A DNA stretch of 11,456 nucleotides. It comes from an uncultured Eubacteriales bacterium (lineage in GTDB: Bacteria > Bacillota_A > Clostridia > Christensenellales > Aristaeellaceae). How positions within the stretch are numbered: position 1 is the stretch's first letter; each line of letters opens with the position of its first letter. Shown one piece after another: positions 1 through 6,637 of the stretch. The position numbers and the translations under genes were made by a program. The stretch covers positions 1 through 11,456 of the forward strand of contig ONXY01000282.1 in assembly GCA_900321945.1 (NCBI GenBank), in the 5' to 3' direction. A model generated the notes under the pieces. The model had not been told where the DNA came from, made no database searches, and worked only from the letters and a program-made list of their open reading frames with translations.

Positions 1-74
1 CCGCGGGGACCTCCGCCGGAAGCGGCGGGACGGACGGTCTCCGGGGAGCGGCTGCCTGTTTTCTTTTCGCTCAT
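1..74 (-). CDS. N-terminus of the second subunit of a heterodimeric ABC exporter (partial, runs off the left edge)
   Basis: Only about 24 codons are visible. The ATG at 74-72 overlaps the TGA stop of the upstream ABC exporter gene (ATGA), and a purine-rich GGGGAGG lies 9 bases before it at 84-90. The visible peptide begins MSEKKTGSRSPE and then becomes rich in Pro, Gly, Ala and Arg. Long hydrophilic Gly/Pro-rich N-termini before the first membrane helix are common in the catalytically competent subunit of Firmicutes exporter pairs. The overlap, the shared strand and the degenerate ATPase of the upstream gene all predict an ABC permease-ATPase partner. No domain is visible, so the function is inferred from context. 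Confidence 0.6.
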   Translation of the reverse strand, partial: MSEKKTGSRSPETVRPAASGGGPR

Positions 75-1819
75 TCCCCTTCGCCTCCCCTCGTCTGGGA
101 ATCATGCACCTCGCGGTAGATCGCGCAGCGGGCCAGCAGCTCGTCGTGCGTGCCCTGATCGACGATTCTTCCGTCGTCCAGCACCACAATCAGATCCGCG
201 TCCTTTACGGAGGAAACACGCTGTGCGATGATGATCTTGGTGGTTTCCGGAATAAAGCTCCGGAAACCGGCCCGGATCATGGCGTCCGTCTTCGTATCCA
301 CAGCGCTGGTACTGTCGTCCAGAATCAGAATTTTCGGTTTTTTCAGCAGCGCCCGCGCAATGCACAGCCGCTGCTTCTGCCCGCCGGAAACATTCGTTCC
401 TCCCTGTTCGATCCAGGTGTCGTATCCCTCCGGCATCTCGCGGATAAAGGGATCCGCCTGGGCCAGTCTGCAGGCTTCCTCTATCTCGGCGTCGGTCGCT
501 TCCTCGTTTCCCCAGCGCAGGTTGTCCCGGATCGTTCCGCTGAAGAGCTCATTCTTCTGCAGCACCATGGCGACGCCGTCCCGGAGGGTCTGCAGGTCGT
601 ATTCCCGCACGTCCTTCCCGCCTACAAGAACCGAGCCGGAGGTCGCGTCGTAAAGCCTGGGGATCATCTGCACCAGCGTTGATTTGCCCGATCCCGTCCC
701 GCCGAGTACGCCGACCACGGCGCCGGACGGAATATGCAGATCAATATCGCTCAGCGTATCCCGTTCGCTCCGGCTGGCGTAGCTGAAGCTGACATGATTG
801 AAATCCACGGAGCCGTCCCCGACCTCCGCCGCCGCGTCTCCGGGACCCGTGATATCGCTCTGCTCGTCCAGAACCTCGACGATCCGCTGCGCGGACGCCC
901 GGCTCATGGTAATCATCAGAAATACAAAGGAAACCATCATCAGGCTGGAGAGGATCTGAATCACATAGGTGATCAGGCTCATCAGCTGCCCTGTGGTCAT
1001 TCCCACGTCCGGATTGTTTCCGGAGGCGATAATGGCCCGGGCTCCCAGCCATGAGATCAGCAGCGTGCAGGTGTAGATGCAGGTCATCATCAGGGGGCTC
1101 ATGAAGGCCAGCTGTTTCTCCGCTTTGGTGAAGTCCCTGTAGATGGAGGACGAGATGGTATTGAACTTCTCCACCTCGTAATCCTCCCGTACGAAGTTTT
1201 TCACAACGCGGATGCCGTGAAGATTCTCCTGAACCACATTGTTCAGTCTGTCGTAGGTTTTGAAGACCCTGCGGAAAATGGGGTGCGTCCGGCTCATGAT
1301 AAAATAGATGCCGAAGCCGAGTACGGGCAGGGTGAAGAGAAAGACCATGCTGATGCGCGCGTTGATCGTCATGGCCATGATCATGGAGAAGATCAGCGTC
1401 ATCGGGGCGCGCACCGCCATGCGCAGAATCATCTGAAAGGCGTTCTGCACGTTTGTGACGTCCGTGGTCAGCCGTGTGATGATGGAGGACGTGCTGAAAT
1501 GGTCAATGTTTGAAAAGGAATAGTCCTGAATATGGTAGTACATGTCATGGCGAAGATTCCGGGCGAAGCCGGCTGACGAGACGGCCGCCATTCTCCCGCT
1601 CATTACGCCGGAGAAAAGGGAGATGAACGCCGTCGCCACGAGAATCAGCCCGTAAAGCCAGATCTGCCCCATATCCCCCCGCTCGATTCCCCGGTCGATC
1701 AGGTAGCTCATCACCAGAGGAATCAGGGTTTCCATGGAGACCTCGCCGATCATGAACAGCGGCGTTGCGACGGCCTGTCTTTTGTACTGCCGGATGCTGG
1801 CAGCCAGTTTTTTAATCAT
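71..1819 (-). CDS. ABC exporter half-transporter (permease-ATPase fusion), degenerate-site subunit of a heterodimer
   Basis: This 582-residue protein has an N-terminal six-helix exporter membrane domain (about residues 15-310) and a C-terminal ATPase (about 335-575). Visible motifs are Walker A GGTGSGKST (373-381), Q-loop Gln421, signature VSGGQ (477-481), Walker B ILILDD (497-502) and D-loop SAVD (505-508). The residue after the Walker B Asp is Asp502 rather than the catalytic Glu, and the switch position in IIAQRV is Gln533 rather than His. The same two substitutions mark the degenerate subunit of heterodimeric exporters such as TM287 of Thermotoga. The protein probably pairs with the gene starting at 74 and exports drugs, lipids or peptides; the substrate cannot be read from sequence. 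The start at 1819 is preferred over an in-frame ATG at 1879 because AAAGGA sits 11 bases before 1819, the upstream ATG has no ribosome site, and a candidate promoter lies between them. Confidence 0.93.
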   Translation of the reverse strand: MIKKLAASIRQYKRQAVATPLFMIGEVSMETLIPLVMSYLIDRGIERGDMGQIWLYGLILVATAFISLFSGVMSGRMAAVSSAGFARNLRHDMYYHIQDYSFSNIDHFSTSSIITRLTTDVTNVQNAFQMILRMAVRAPMTLIFSMIMAMTINARISMVFLFTLPVLGFGIYFIMSRTHPIFRRVFKTYDRLNNVVQENLHGIRVVKNFVREDYEVEKFNTISSSIYRDFTKAEKQLAFMSPLMMTCIYTCTLLISWLGARAIIASGNNPDVGMTTGQLMSLITYVIQILSSLMMVSFVFLMITMSRASAQRIVEVLDEQSDITGPGDAAAEVGDGSVDFNHVSFSYASRSERDTLSDIDLHIPSGAVVGVLGGTGSGKSTLVQMIPRLYDATSGSVLVGGKDVREYDLQTLRDGVAMVLQKNELFSGTIRDNLRWGNEEATDAEIEEACRLAQADPFIREMPEGYDTWIEQGGTNVSGGQKQRLCIARALLKKPKILILDDSTSAVDTKTDAMIRAGFRSFIPETTKIIIAQRVSSVKDADLIVVLDDGRIVDQGTHDELLARCAIYREVHDSQTRGGEGE

Positions 1820-1869
1820 CCGTGTCCGAATCCTTTCCTTGCGGTCCGTATGCAGTGAATTGACAGATA

Positions 1870-1899
1870 ATACTAACATAGATGGAGAATGAAAATCAA
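1870..1899 (-). promoter_or_regulatory. Candidate promoter for the ABC exporter
   Basis: Read on the minus strand, TTGATT (1899-1894) and TAGTAT (1875-1870) are separated by 18 bases. Each matches the sigma-70/sigma-A consensus at 4 of 6 positions. Transcription would start near 1863, downstream of the alternative ATG at 1879 and upstream of the chosen start at 1819. TATTAT at 1872-1867 is an alternative -10, but its 21-base spacing is too long. Confidence 0.35.
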
Positions 1900-1968
1900 T
1901 GTGATAGCCCCAAAAAGATGATTGACCGGCCGCGCGGCGCCGCCGCTCCAGCCCGGGCCGCGGAAATC

Positions 1969-1997
1969 TGTACCTTCCCGGAAAGATGTAGTATAAT
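1969..1997 (+). promoter_or_regulatory. Candidate promoter for nagZ and the serine hydrolase
   Basis: A perfect TATAAT lies at 1992-1997, 44 bases before the nagZ start codon. The matching -35 position at 17 bases (1969-1974, TGTACC) is poor, with 3 of 6 matches, so the promoter may need an activator or rely on the -10 box. The divergent 222-base intergenic region also carries the exporter promoter and a GC-rich stretch at about 1926-1962. Confidence 0.5.
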
Positions 1998-2007
1998 ACC
2001 GGAGATC

Positions 2008-2017
2008 GAACCGGTTC
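2008..2017 (+). promoter_or_regulatory. 10-bp perfect palindrome, possible operator at the nagZ promoter
   Basis: GAACCGGTTC is a perfect palindrome beginning 10 bases after the end of the TATAAT box. It therefore covers roughly +5 to +14 of the predicted transcript, a usual place for a repressor site. No regulator gene is in the window and no second copy was found at the 4333-4361 promoter, so a regulatory role is inference. Confidence 0.3.
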
Positions 2018-2041
2018 TTAATCCGGAAGGAGGACTGAAAT

Positions 2042-3202
2042 ATGAAAGTCGGAATGCTCAGAAAATGCTTCAGCGCGGTGCTTTCTCTCGGAATGATCCT
2101 TTTATCCGAGGCGGGGGCGGAAGATCCGGCGGCAGTGCTGGCCGGCGGAATGACGCTGCGTGAAAAGGTCGGTCAGCTGTTCATGATCCGCCCGGACGCT
2201 CTGGAAGGGCGTTTCGGCCCGGCGGAACTGGAGGACAACAGCATCACGGGAACCACGGAAGTGACCGATGAGATGCGGGAGGTATACGGACGGTATCCCT
2301 GCGGGGGATTCGCGCTGTTCCGGAAAAACATTCTTTCCCCTTCTCAGCTCCGGACTTTTACCGCGCAGCTGCACGCGATGGGTTCTCCCGCCCCCGTTCT
2401 CGGAATCGACGAGGAAGGAGGACGGATTGCCCGGATTGCGAACCATCCCGCGTCTTTCGGCGTCGTGAAATATCCTCCGATGGGCGAAATCGCCTCCGCC
2501 GGAGACCCGGGTATGGCTTACGCGGCCGGAAGGGACATCGGCGCCTACCTGGCGGACTTCGGTCTGGATATCGATTTTGCTCCGGTCGCGGACGTCAACA
2601 CAAATCCGGACAATCCCGTAATCGGGGACAGAGCTTTCGGAAGCGATCCGGAGACGGCCGCCGAAATGGTCCGTCAGGTGATCCGCGGTCTGCACGTCAG
2701 CGGCGTCGCCTCCTGCGTCAAGCATTTCCCCGGGCACGGCGATACCTCTTCCGATACGCATACGGGATACGCGGAAACCGGCAAGACATGGGACGAGCTG
2801 GTTCACTGCGAAATGATTCCTTTCCGTGCCGGCATTGAAGAAGGAACCGAGCTCCTGATGACGGCGCACATCGCCGCGCCGCGGATCACCGGATCCGGGG
2901 AACCCGCCACCATGTCCCGGCTGCTTCTCACGGAGAAACTGAGGAACGAAATAGGCTATGACGGGCTGATCATCACCGACGCGCTGTCCATGGGCGCGGT
3001 CCGGGATCAGTACGCGCCTGCGGAAGCCTGTATCGCCTGCCTTCTGGCGGGAGCGGATATTCTGCTGATGCCGTACGATTACTTCGAGGCTTTTGACGGA
3101 GTCGTCCGGGCGGTGGAAGACGGAAGGATCCCGATGGAGCGCATTGATGAAAGCGTATACCGGATTCTGCGTTTCAAGCTGAGCCGGCCAGCCGCGGAAT
3201 GA
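2042..3202 (+). CDS. nagZ: NagZ-type beta-N-acetylglucosaminidase, glycoside hydrolase family 3, secreted
   Basis: NagZ enzymes remove non-reducing GlcNAc from peptidoglycan fragments such as GlcNAc-(anhydro)MurNAc, with or without peptide. The 386-residue protein shows GIDEEGGRIAR (121-131, substrate-binding region), the family hallmark KHFPGHGDTSSDTH (227-240) with the Asp238/His240 acid-base pair, and IITDALSMGA (310-319) with the likely nucleophile Asp313. It covers the single catalytic domain and lacks the extra C-terminal domains of larger GH3 beta-glucosidases. The N-terminus (MKVGMLRKCF, then a hydrophobic stretch ending SEAGA before EDP) looks like a signal peptide cleaved near residue 26, with no lipobox, so the enzyme is probably exported. 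GGAAGGAGG lies 8 bases before the ATG. It is first in the recovery locus, with the serine hydrolase gene 27 bases downstream. Confidence 0.93.
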   Translation: MKVGMLRKCFSAVLSLGMILLSEAGAEDPAAVLAGGMTLREKVGQLFMIRPDALEGRFGPAELEDNSITGTTEVTDEMREVYGRYPCGGFALFRKNILSPSQLRTFTAQLHAMGSPAPVLGIDEEGGRIARIANHPASFGVVKYPPMGEIASAGDPGMAYAAGRDIGAYLADFGLDIDFAPVADVNTNPDNPVIGDRAFGSDPETAAEMVRQVIRGLHVSGVASCVKHFPGHGDTSSDTHTGYAETGKTWDELVHCEMIPFRAGIEEGTELLMTAHIAAPRITGSGEPATMSRLLLTEKLRNEIGYDGLIITDALSMGAVRDQYAPAEACIACLLAGADILLMPYDYFEAFDGVVRAVEDGRIPMERIDESVYRILRFKLSRPAAE

Positions 3203-3229
3203 GACGCGCGGAACAGGAGGAACGGAATC

Positions 3230-4282
3230 ATGACCGATAAGGAACGGCTGCAGAGCGAACTGGAGGATATTCTGATCCGCTACCGGAACGCCGGGTATTT
3301 TCCGTCCGCCTGCGTCCGGGTCTTTAACCGCCGGGAAACGATGGCTTCGGCCTGTATCGGGGACGCCGCTGAGGACAGCGTCTTCGACGTTGCCAGTCTG
3401 ACCAAGATCGCCACCTCCACGCAGATTCTTTTCGCCGTACGCCGCGGAGAGCTGGCGCTGCGCGGAAAAATAGCGGAGTATTTTCCGGAAATCCTTCAGG
3501 ATCCCGTGCTGCGGGAGCGTATGGAAGAGATTGATCTGTACGCGCTGCTGACGCACACGTCCGGCCTGCCCGCCTGGTATCCTTTTTACGCCTTCCGCGG
3601 CTGGGATTTCATCAGGGTTCTGAAAAAAGCGCTTCAGGATACGGAGCGTACGGAAGGCGTCGTCTATTCGGATCTGAATTTCATGATTCTGGGCGTGCTG
3701 CTTGAGAGAGTCCGGGGAAAAAGCCTCGACCGCTGTCTCCGGGAGGATCTTGCCGAGCCCTTCGGCCTGGGAAAAATGTCCTATCTCCCCGACCCTTCCT
3801 GGCCGCTGATCCCTTCCTCCTTCGGAAACCCCATTGAGGAAAGCATGTGCCGGGACCGGGGAATTGTCTTTGACGGCTTCCGTCCGGCGGACAGACCGGT
3901 ACGGGGAGAGGTCAACGACGGCAACAGCTGGTATTTTTTCGGCGGAGTCGCCGGACACGCCGGAATTTTCGCGGAAGCCGAAGCTTATGAAAAGCTGTGC
4001 AGGATCTACATGAACGCTTCCGATCCTCTGCTGACCGAAGCGCAGAGGGAACAGCCGGAAGCTCCCGGCCGCGGAATCGGTCTTCAGACCGGAATCAGCT
4101 ATCCGCACGGATGCGGACATACCGGTTTCACCGGAACGGGGATCTATTTTTCCCGGGAGGCGGATGTCGGAGTCGTTTCCTTCACAAACCGTCTGTTTTA
4201 TCCCCGGCCGAATGAAAACCAGACATGGGAGTTCCGCCGCGTCCTCCATGAGGCCGCGTACGCGCTGTGCCGCGCCGGCTGA
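3230..4282 (+). CDS. Serine hydrolase of the beta-lactamase/penicillin-binding-protein fold, NagZ-associated type
   Basis: This 350-residue protein has the class C-type active site. SLTK (56-59) supplies the Ser56/Lys59 pair, YSD (146-148) is the YxN-like element, and HTG (297-299) stands in for the KTG triad. Also visible are LLTHTSGLP (106-114) and GEVNDGN...GGVAGHAGIF (226-247), a block I recall from serine hydrolases encoded with or fused to NagZ. The B. subtilis protein YbbE/AmiE, reported as a MurNAc-L-alanine amidase in a nagZ operon, belongs to this superfamily, so removal of the peptide stem from muropeptides is the favoured role. A D-amino-acid peptidase or esterase is possible. The N-terminus (MTDKERLQSELEDIL) is hydrophilic with no signal peptide, suggesting a cytoplasmic enzyme, unlike the NagZ before it. 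AGGAGG lies 9 bases before the ATG. Confidence 0.85.
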   Translation: MTDKERLQSELEDILIRYRNAGYFPSACVRVFNRRETMASACIGDAAEDSVFDVASLTKIATSTQILFAVRRGELALRGKIAEYFPEILQDPVLRERMEEIDLYALLTHTSGLPAWYPFYAFRGWDFIRVLKKALQDTERTEGVVYSDLNFMILGVLLERVRGKSLDRCLREDLAEPFGLGKMSYLPDPSWPLIPSSFGNPIEESMCRDRGIVFDGFRPADRPVRGEVNDGNSWYFFGGVAGHAGIFAEAEAYEKLCRIYMNASDPLLTEAQREQPEAPGRGIGLQTGISYPHGCGHTGFTGTGIYFSREADVGVVSFTNRLFYPRPNENQTWEFRRVLHEAAYALCRAG

Positions 4283-4318
4283 ATCCGGTTTTTGCAAATT
4301 GTGCGTTTCTTTACCCGG

Positions 4319-4332
4319 TGAAAGCGTCCTCG
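4319..4332 (+). promoter_or_regulatory. Weak cre-like (CcpA) site next to the importer promoter
   Basis: TGAAAGCGTCCTCG matches the loose catabolite-responsive element pattern TGNAARCGNWWWCA at 11 of 14 positions. The left half is perfect and the right half poor. It abuts the -35 box at 4333. A cre here would fit carbon control of a sugar uptake operon, but with a degenerate right half it may be chance. Confidence 0.22.
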
Positions 4333-4361
4333 TTGACTGAGACAGGTCTGTATGGTATAAT
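4333..4361 (+). promoter_or_regulatory. Strong extended -10 promoter for the solute-binding protein and importer operon
   Basis: TTGACT (4333-4338) and a perfect TATAAT (4356-4361) are separated by 17 bases. TG at 4353-4354 adds an extended -10 (TGGTATAAT). Transcription should start near 4368. This gives the binding protein and genes downstream a promoter independent of nagZ. It also argues against the in-frame ATG at 4376, which would leave almost no leader. Confidence 0.88.
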
Positions 4362-4376
4362 TCACTCAAATAAAAA

Positions 4377-4392
4377 TGATGCTCCGGCATCA
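4377..4392 (+). repeat. Inverted repeat in the solute-binding protein leader
   Basis: TGATGC-TCCG-GCATCA has two 6-base arms around a 4-base centre, at about +9 to +25 of the predicted transcript. It could be an operator or a small leader hairpin. It does not match the palindrome near the nagZ promoter. Confidence 0.35.
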
Positions 4393-4399
4393 AAAAATG

Positions 4400-4408
4400 A
4401 AAGGATGG
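4400..4408 (+). promoter_or_regulatory. Ribosome binding site that fixes the solute-binding protein start
   Basis: AAAGGATGG lies 9 bases before the ATG at 4418. The in-frame ATGs at 4376, 4379 and 4397 lie upstream of or overlap this site and lack comparable sites of their own. Starting at 4418 also places the signal peptide at the true N-terminus. Confidence 0.75.
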
Positions 4409-4417
4409 TATTCTTCC

Positions 4418-5656
4418 ATGAAGCGTTTTCTCGCGATTCTTCTCGCCTGCGCTCTGCTGACCGGCTGCGTGAGTCTGGGCGCCGCGGAAGAGAAAAAAAC
4501 CCTGACAGTCTGGATCCCGCAGTATCAGTTCGGCGACGGCATTTCCGACCAGGATTTCTGGGACGGCGTGTTCGATCCCTTTGAGGCGGAGAACAACTGC
4601 GAGGTAAAGGTGGAAATCCTGTCCTGGAGCGATTACAATACCACGATCTACACCGGTCTGCTGAACAACGACGGACCGGACGTCGTGTATGTGACCGACA
4701 ACTATGATCTGATTAAGGCGAATCTTCTTCTGGGCCTCGACAGTTTCCTGACCGACGAACAGAAGGACAACTACCTGCTCTGGTCCACCGGCCCGGTCAA
4801 CGCCGAAGGCGAGCACGTCATCGTTCCGATGGACGACGGCGTCGCGATGGGTTTCGTAAACAAGGATATTCTTGCCGAAGCGGGCATCGACGCGTTCCCG
4901 GAAGACTGGGACGCTTTCATTGAAGCCTGCAAAACCATCCGGGAGAAGACCGGAAAGCAGGGTTTCCTCCAGAACTGGGGCGCCACCACCGGAACCAGCG
5001 CGCTGATGCTTGCCTTCTGGCCCTATTACTTCCAGGCCGGCGGCGTCATGCTGAATGAAAACGGTGAAATCGCCATCAATAACGAAGCGGGTCTGAAAAC
5101 GCTGGAGTTCCTGAAAAAGTTTGCGGATGAGGGAATCTTTGACGAGACGATCGTCTCCGAAGGCGAATCCATCGACAAGTTTGCCGCCGGCGAACTGGCC
5201 TTTGTGGTGGCGGATCTGAACAAGGGAAACTCCTTCACCAAGAACGGCGTGAACTGGGAGTACTTCTTCTCCCTGAAGGGACCTGCCGGTTACGGCGCCC
5301 GCACCGCGACGGACTCCTTCGCCGTAGCCTCCAAAGCCAGGGAGCGCGGAAACGAGGAGCTGGCCGTGAAGGCGCTGCTGCTGATCACATCCGGCGCGGT
5401 AATGGACCGCTTCCATTCCGAAGTATTCTATCTTCCTCCCTTTACGAAGGACGCCGCCTACAGCGAGAATGAAGCCTATACCAGCCTGACCTCCGCCCAT
5501 GTCAGCGACATCTATGTGGTCAGCGAATTCGAGGGCAAAGCTTCCTTCGAGAAGGAGCTGCAGGCCAATATCCAGATGATGTTCATGGGCGATCTCACGC
5601 CTCAGGAAGTGCTGGACAACACCATGGCCTACTATACCGAGCAGATTAAACAGTAA
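4418..5656 (+). CDS. Sugar ABC importer solute-binding lipoprotein (family 1)
   Basis: This 412-residue protein opens with a lipoprotein signal peptide: MKRF, a hydrophobic core, then the lipobox LLTGC with Cys17 as the lipidated residue. The mature part begins with TLTVWIPQY, the first beta strand typical of MalE-type proteins, and contains PDVVYVTDNYDL and an FWPYYFQAGGVML block seen in carbohydrate-binding members. It should sit on the outer face of the membrane and deliver its ligand to the two permeases downstream. The ligand cannot be read from sequence. Flanking NagZ, serine hydrolase and AnmK genes point to a peptidoglycan-derived sugar such as MurNAc, anhydroMurNAc, GlcNAc-anhydroMurNAc or a muropeptide. 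Family homology also allows an ordinary oligosaccharide. It is the first gene after a strong promoter and is followed by a hairpin, the usual arrangement for making more binding protein than permease. Confidence 0.9.
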   Translation: MKRFLAILLACALLTGCVSLGAAEEKKTLTVWIPQYQFGDGISDQDFWDGVFDPFEAENNCEVKVEILSWSDYNTTIYTGLLNNDGPDVVYVTDNYDLIKANLLLGLDSFLTDEQKDNYLLWSTGPVNAEGEHVIVPMDDGVAMGFVNKDILAEAGIDAFPEDWDAFIEACKTIREKTGKQGFLQNWGATTGTSALMLAFWPYYFQAGGVMLNENGEIAINNEAGLKTLEFLKKFADEGIFDETIVSEGESIDKFAAGELAFVVADLNKGNSFTKNGVNWEYFFSLKGPAGYGARTATDSFAVASKARERGNEELAVKALLLITSGAVMDRFHSEVFYLPPFTKDAAYSENEAYTSLTSAHVSDIYVVSEFEGKASFEKELQANIQMMFMGDLTPQEVLDNTMAYYTEQIKQ

Positions 5657-5670
5657 ATCATTTCTTTCCC

Positions 5671-5712
5671 CGGAGCTCCGGCAGCCCTGCTTCCGGAGCT
5701 CCGTTCTTCTTT
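5671..5712 (+). terminator. Hairpin between the binding protein and permease genes, probable attenuator or mRNA stabiliser
   Basis: CGGAGCTCCGG (5671-5681) pairs perfectly over 11 bases with CCGGAGCTCCG (5693-5703) around an 11-base loop, followed by the interrupted T-rich stretch TTCTTCTTT (5704-5712). It lies 14 bases after the binding protein stop and ends before the permease ribosome site. Each arm is itself centred on the palindrome GGAGCTCC. The imperfect T-tract suggests partial termination or 3'-end protection of the binding protein mRNA rather than a full stop. Confidence 0.65.
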
Positions 5713-5728
5713 CCGGAGGTGTGATGCC

Positions 5729-6637
5729 ATGACCGCGGGCGCGGGCCTGAAGCGAAAGATCAGCGCGCGGACGCGCAGACAGATCGTTATCGGCGTGCTC
5801 TATATTCTTCCGAGCTTCGTCCTGATGATGATTTTCAACGTGATTCCGATTTTCCTCTCAGCGTTTTTTTCTTTTACCAAATACAATATGGCGTCTCCTC
5901 CGGAGTGGATCGGCTTTGACAACTACGCGCGGCTGTTCACGAACCGCGTTCTGACGGAGTCGCTGGGAAACACGGTCCGCTACGTGCTGATCACCGTACC
6001 GCTGCAGACGGTTCTTTCCCTGCTGATCGCGGCGTTTATCGCGGAGCGCATGAAAAACCGCTACGGTTCTCTGATGCGCAGCGTAATCTTCATTCCGGTT
6101 ATCGTGTCCCTGATCGCTTCGGCTACCGTCTGGAATATCATGTATCAGCCCAAAGGAGGCCTGATCAACCAGCTGCTGGAATTCCTGAACTTCCGGCCCG
6201 TCAATTTTCTCGGAAAAAAATCTTCCGCTCTGCCCAGCGTCGCGGCTGTGGCCGTATGGAAAAGCACAGGCTATTATATGGTTATCTATTACGCCGGCAT
6301 CATGAACGTCCCGCAGGACGTCCAGGAAGCCGCGGTCGTGGACGGTGCGACTCCCGTTCAGCGCTTCCGTTATATTACGCTGCCGATTCTCCGGCCGATC
6401 ACCTATATGATCGTTACGCTGGGAATCATCGGTTCCTTCCAGGTGTTTGATCTGGTGTATAAGATGACGGGAGGCGGTCCGGGCCGTTCGACCTACACCG
6501 TGGCTTACGTCATCTATACCTTCGCGTTTCAGGATAAAAACTACGGATACGCCAGCGCCGTGGCCGTATGCCTTCTGATTGTTATACTGCTGATTCACCT
6601 GATTCAGACCGTGTTTTTCAAGGAGAAGGACGCATGA
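5729..6637 (+). CDS. Sugar ABC transporter permease, MalF/UgpA type
   Basis: This 302-residue inner-membrane protein has about six hydrophobic segments, the first at about residues 18-49. The cytoplasmic EAA loop begins EAAVVDGA at 200 and continues to ITLP at 216-219, which docks to the ATPase. The short basic N-terminus before helix 1 and the length fit the MalF/UgpA-type partner of sugar importers. GGAGGTG lies about 7 bases before the ATG. An overlapping ATG at 5724 is out of frame and stops after two codons. It overlaps the second permease by four bases (ATGA), so the two are translationally coupled. No importer ATPase is encoded nearby, so it presumably uses a shared MsmX/MsiK-type ATPase. 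Confidence 0.92.
   Translation: MTAGAGLKRKISARTRRQIVIGVLYILPSFVLMMIFNVIPIFLSAFFSFTKYNMASPPEWIGFDNYARLFTNRVLTESLGNTVRYVLITVPLQTVLSLLIAAFIAERMKNRYGSLMRSVIFIPVIVSLIASATVWNIMYQPKGGLINQLLEFLNFRPVNFLGKKSSALPSVAAVAVWKSTGYYMVIYYAGIMNVPQDVQEAAVVDGATPVQRFRYITLPILRPITYMIVTLGIIGSFQVFDLVYKMTGGGPGRSTYTVAYVIYTFAFQDKNYGYASAVAVCLLIVILLIHLIQTVFFKEKDA

Noticed and set aside
1820..1879. A 20-residue N-terminal extension of the ABC exporter from the ATG at 1879
   Set aside because: It has no ribosome site, lies across the candidate promoter, and the family N-terminus (MIKKLAASI) begins at 1819.
1926..1962. Very GC-rich stretch in the divergent intergenic region, considered as a structured RNA or hairpin
   Set aside because: Only short interrupted pairings could be drawn by eye, with no consistent stem, and it lies upstream of the predicted transcription start.
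4274..4293. Small hairpin GCCGG-CTGAAT-CCGGT followed by five T residues at the end of the serine hydrolase gene
   Set aside because: The stem is only 5 pairs including one wobble and overlaps the stop codon. It is too weak to call a terminator, though some termination before the importer promoter is possible.
2102..5500. A 1132-codon open frame on the minus strand, antisense to nagZ, the serine hydrolase and the binding protein gene
   Set aside because: It spans three convincing plus-strand genes and two intergenic regions, and has a low-complexity Arg/Gly/His-rich composition with no recognisable motif. It is a by-product of GC-rich codon use on the opposite strand.
6568..6633. An upstream start for the second permease inside the first permease gene
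   Set aside because: The ATG at 6634 has an AAGGAG ribosome site and the classic ATGA overlap. The extension is hydrophilic and unlike MalG-type N-termini.
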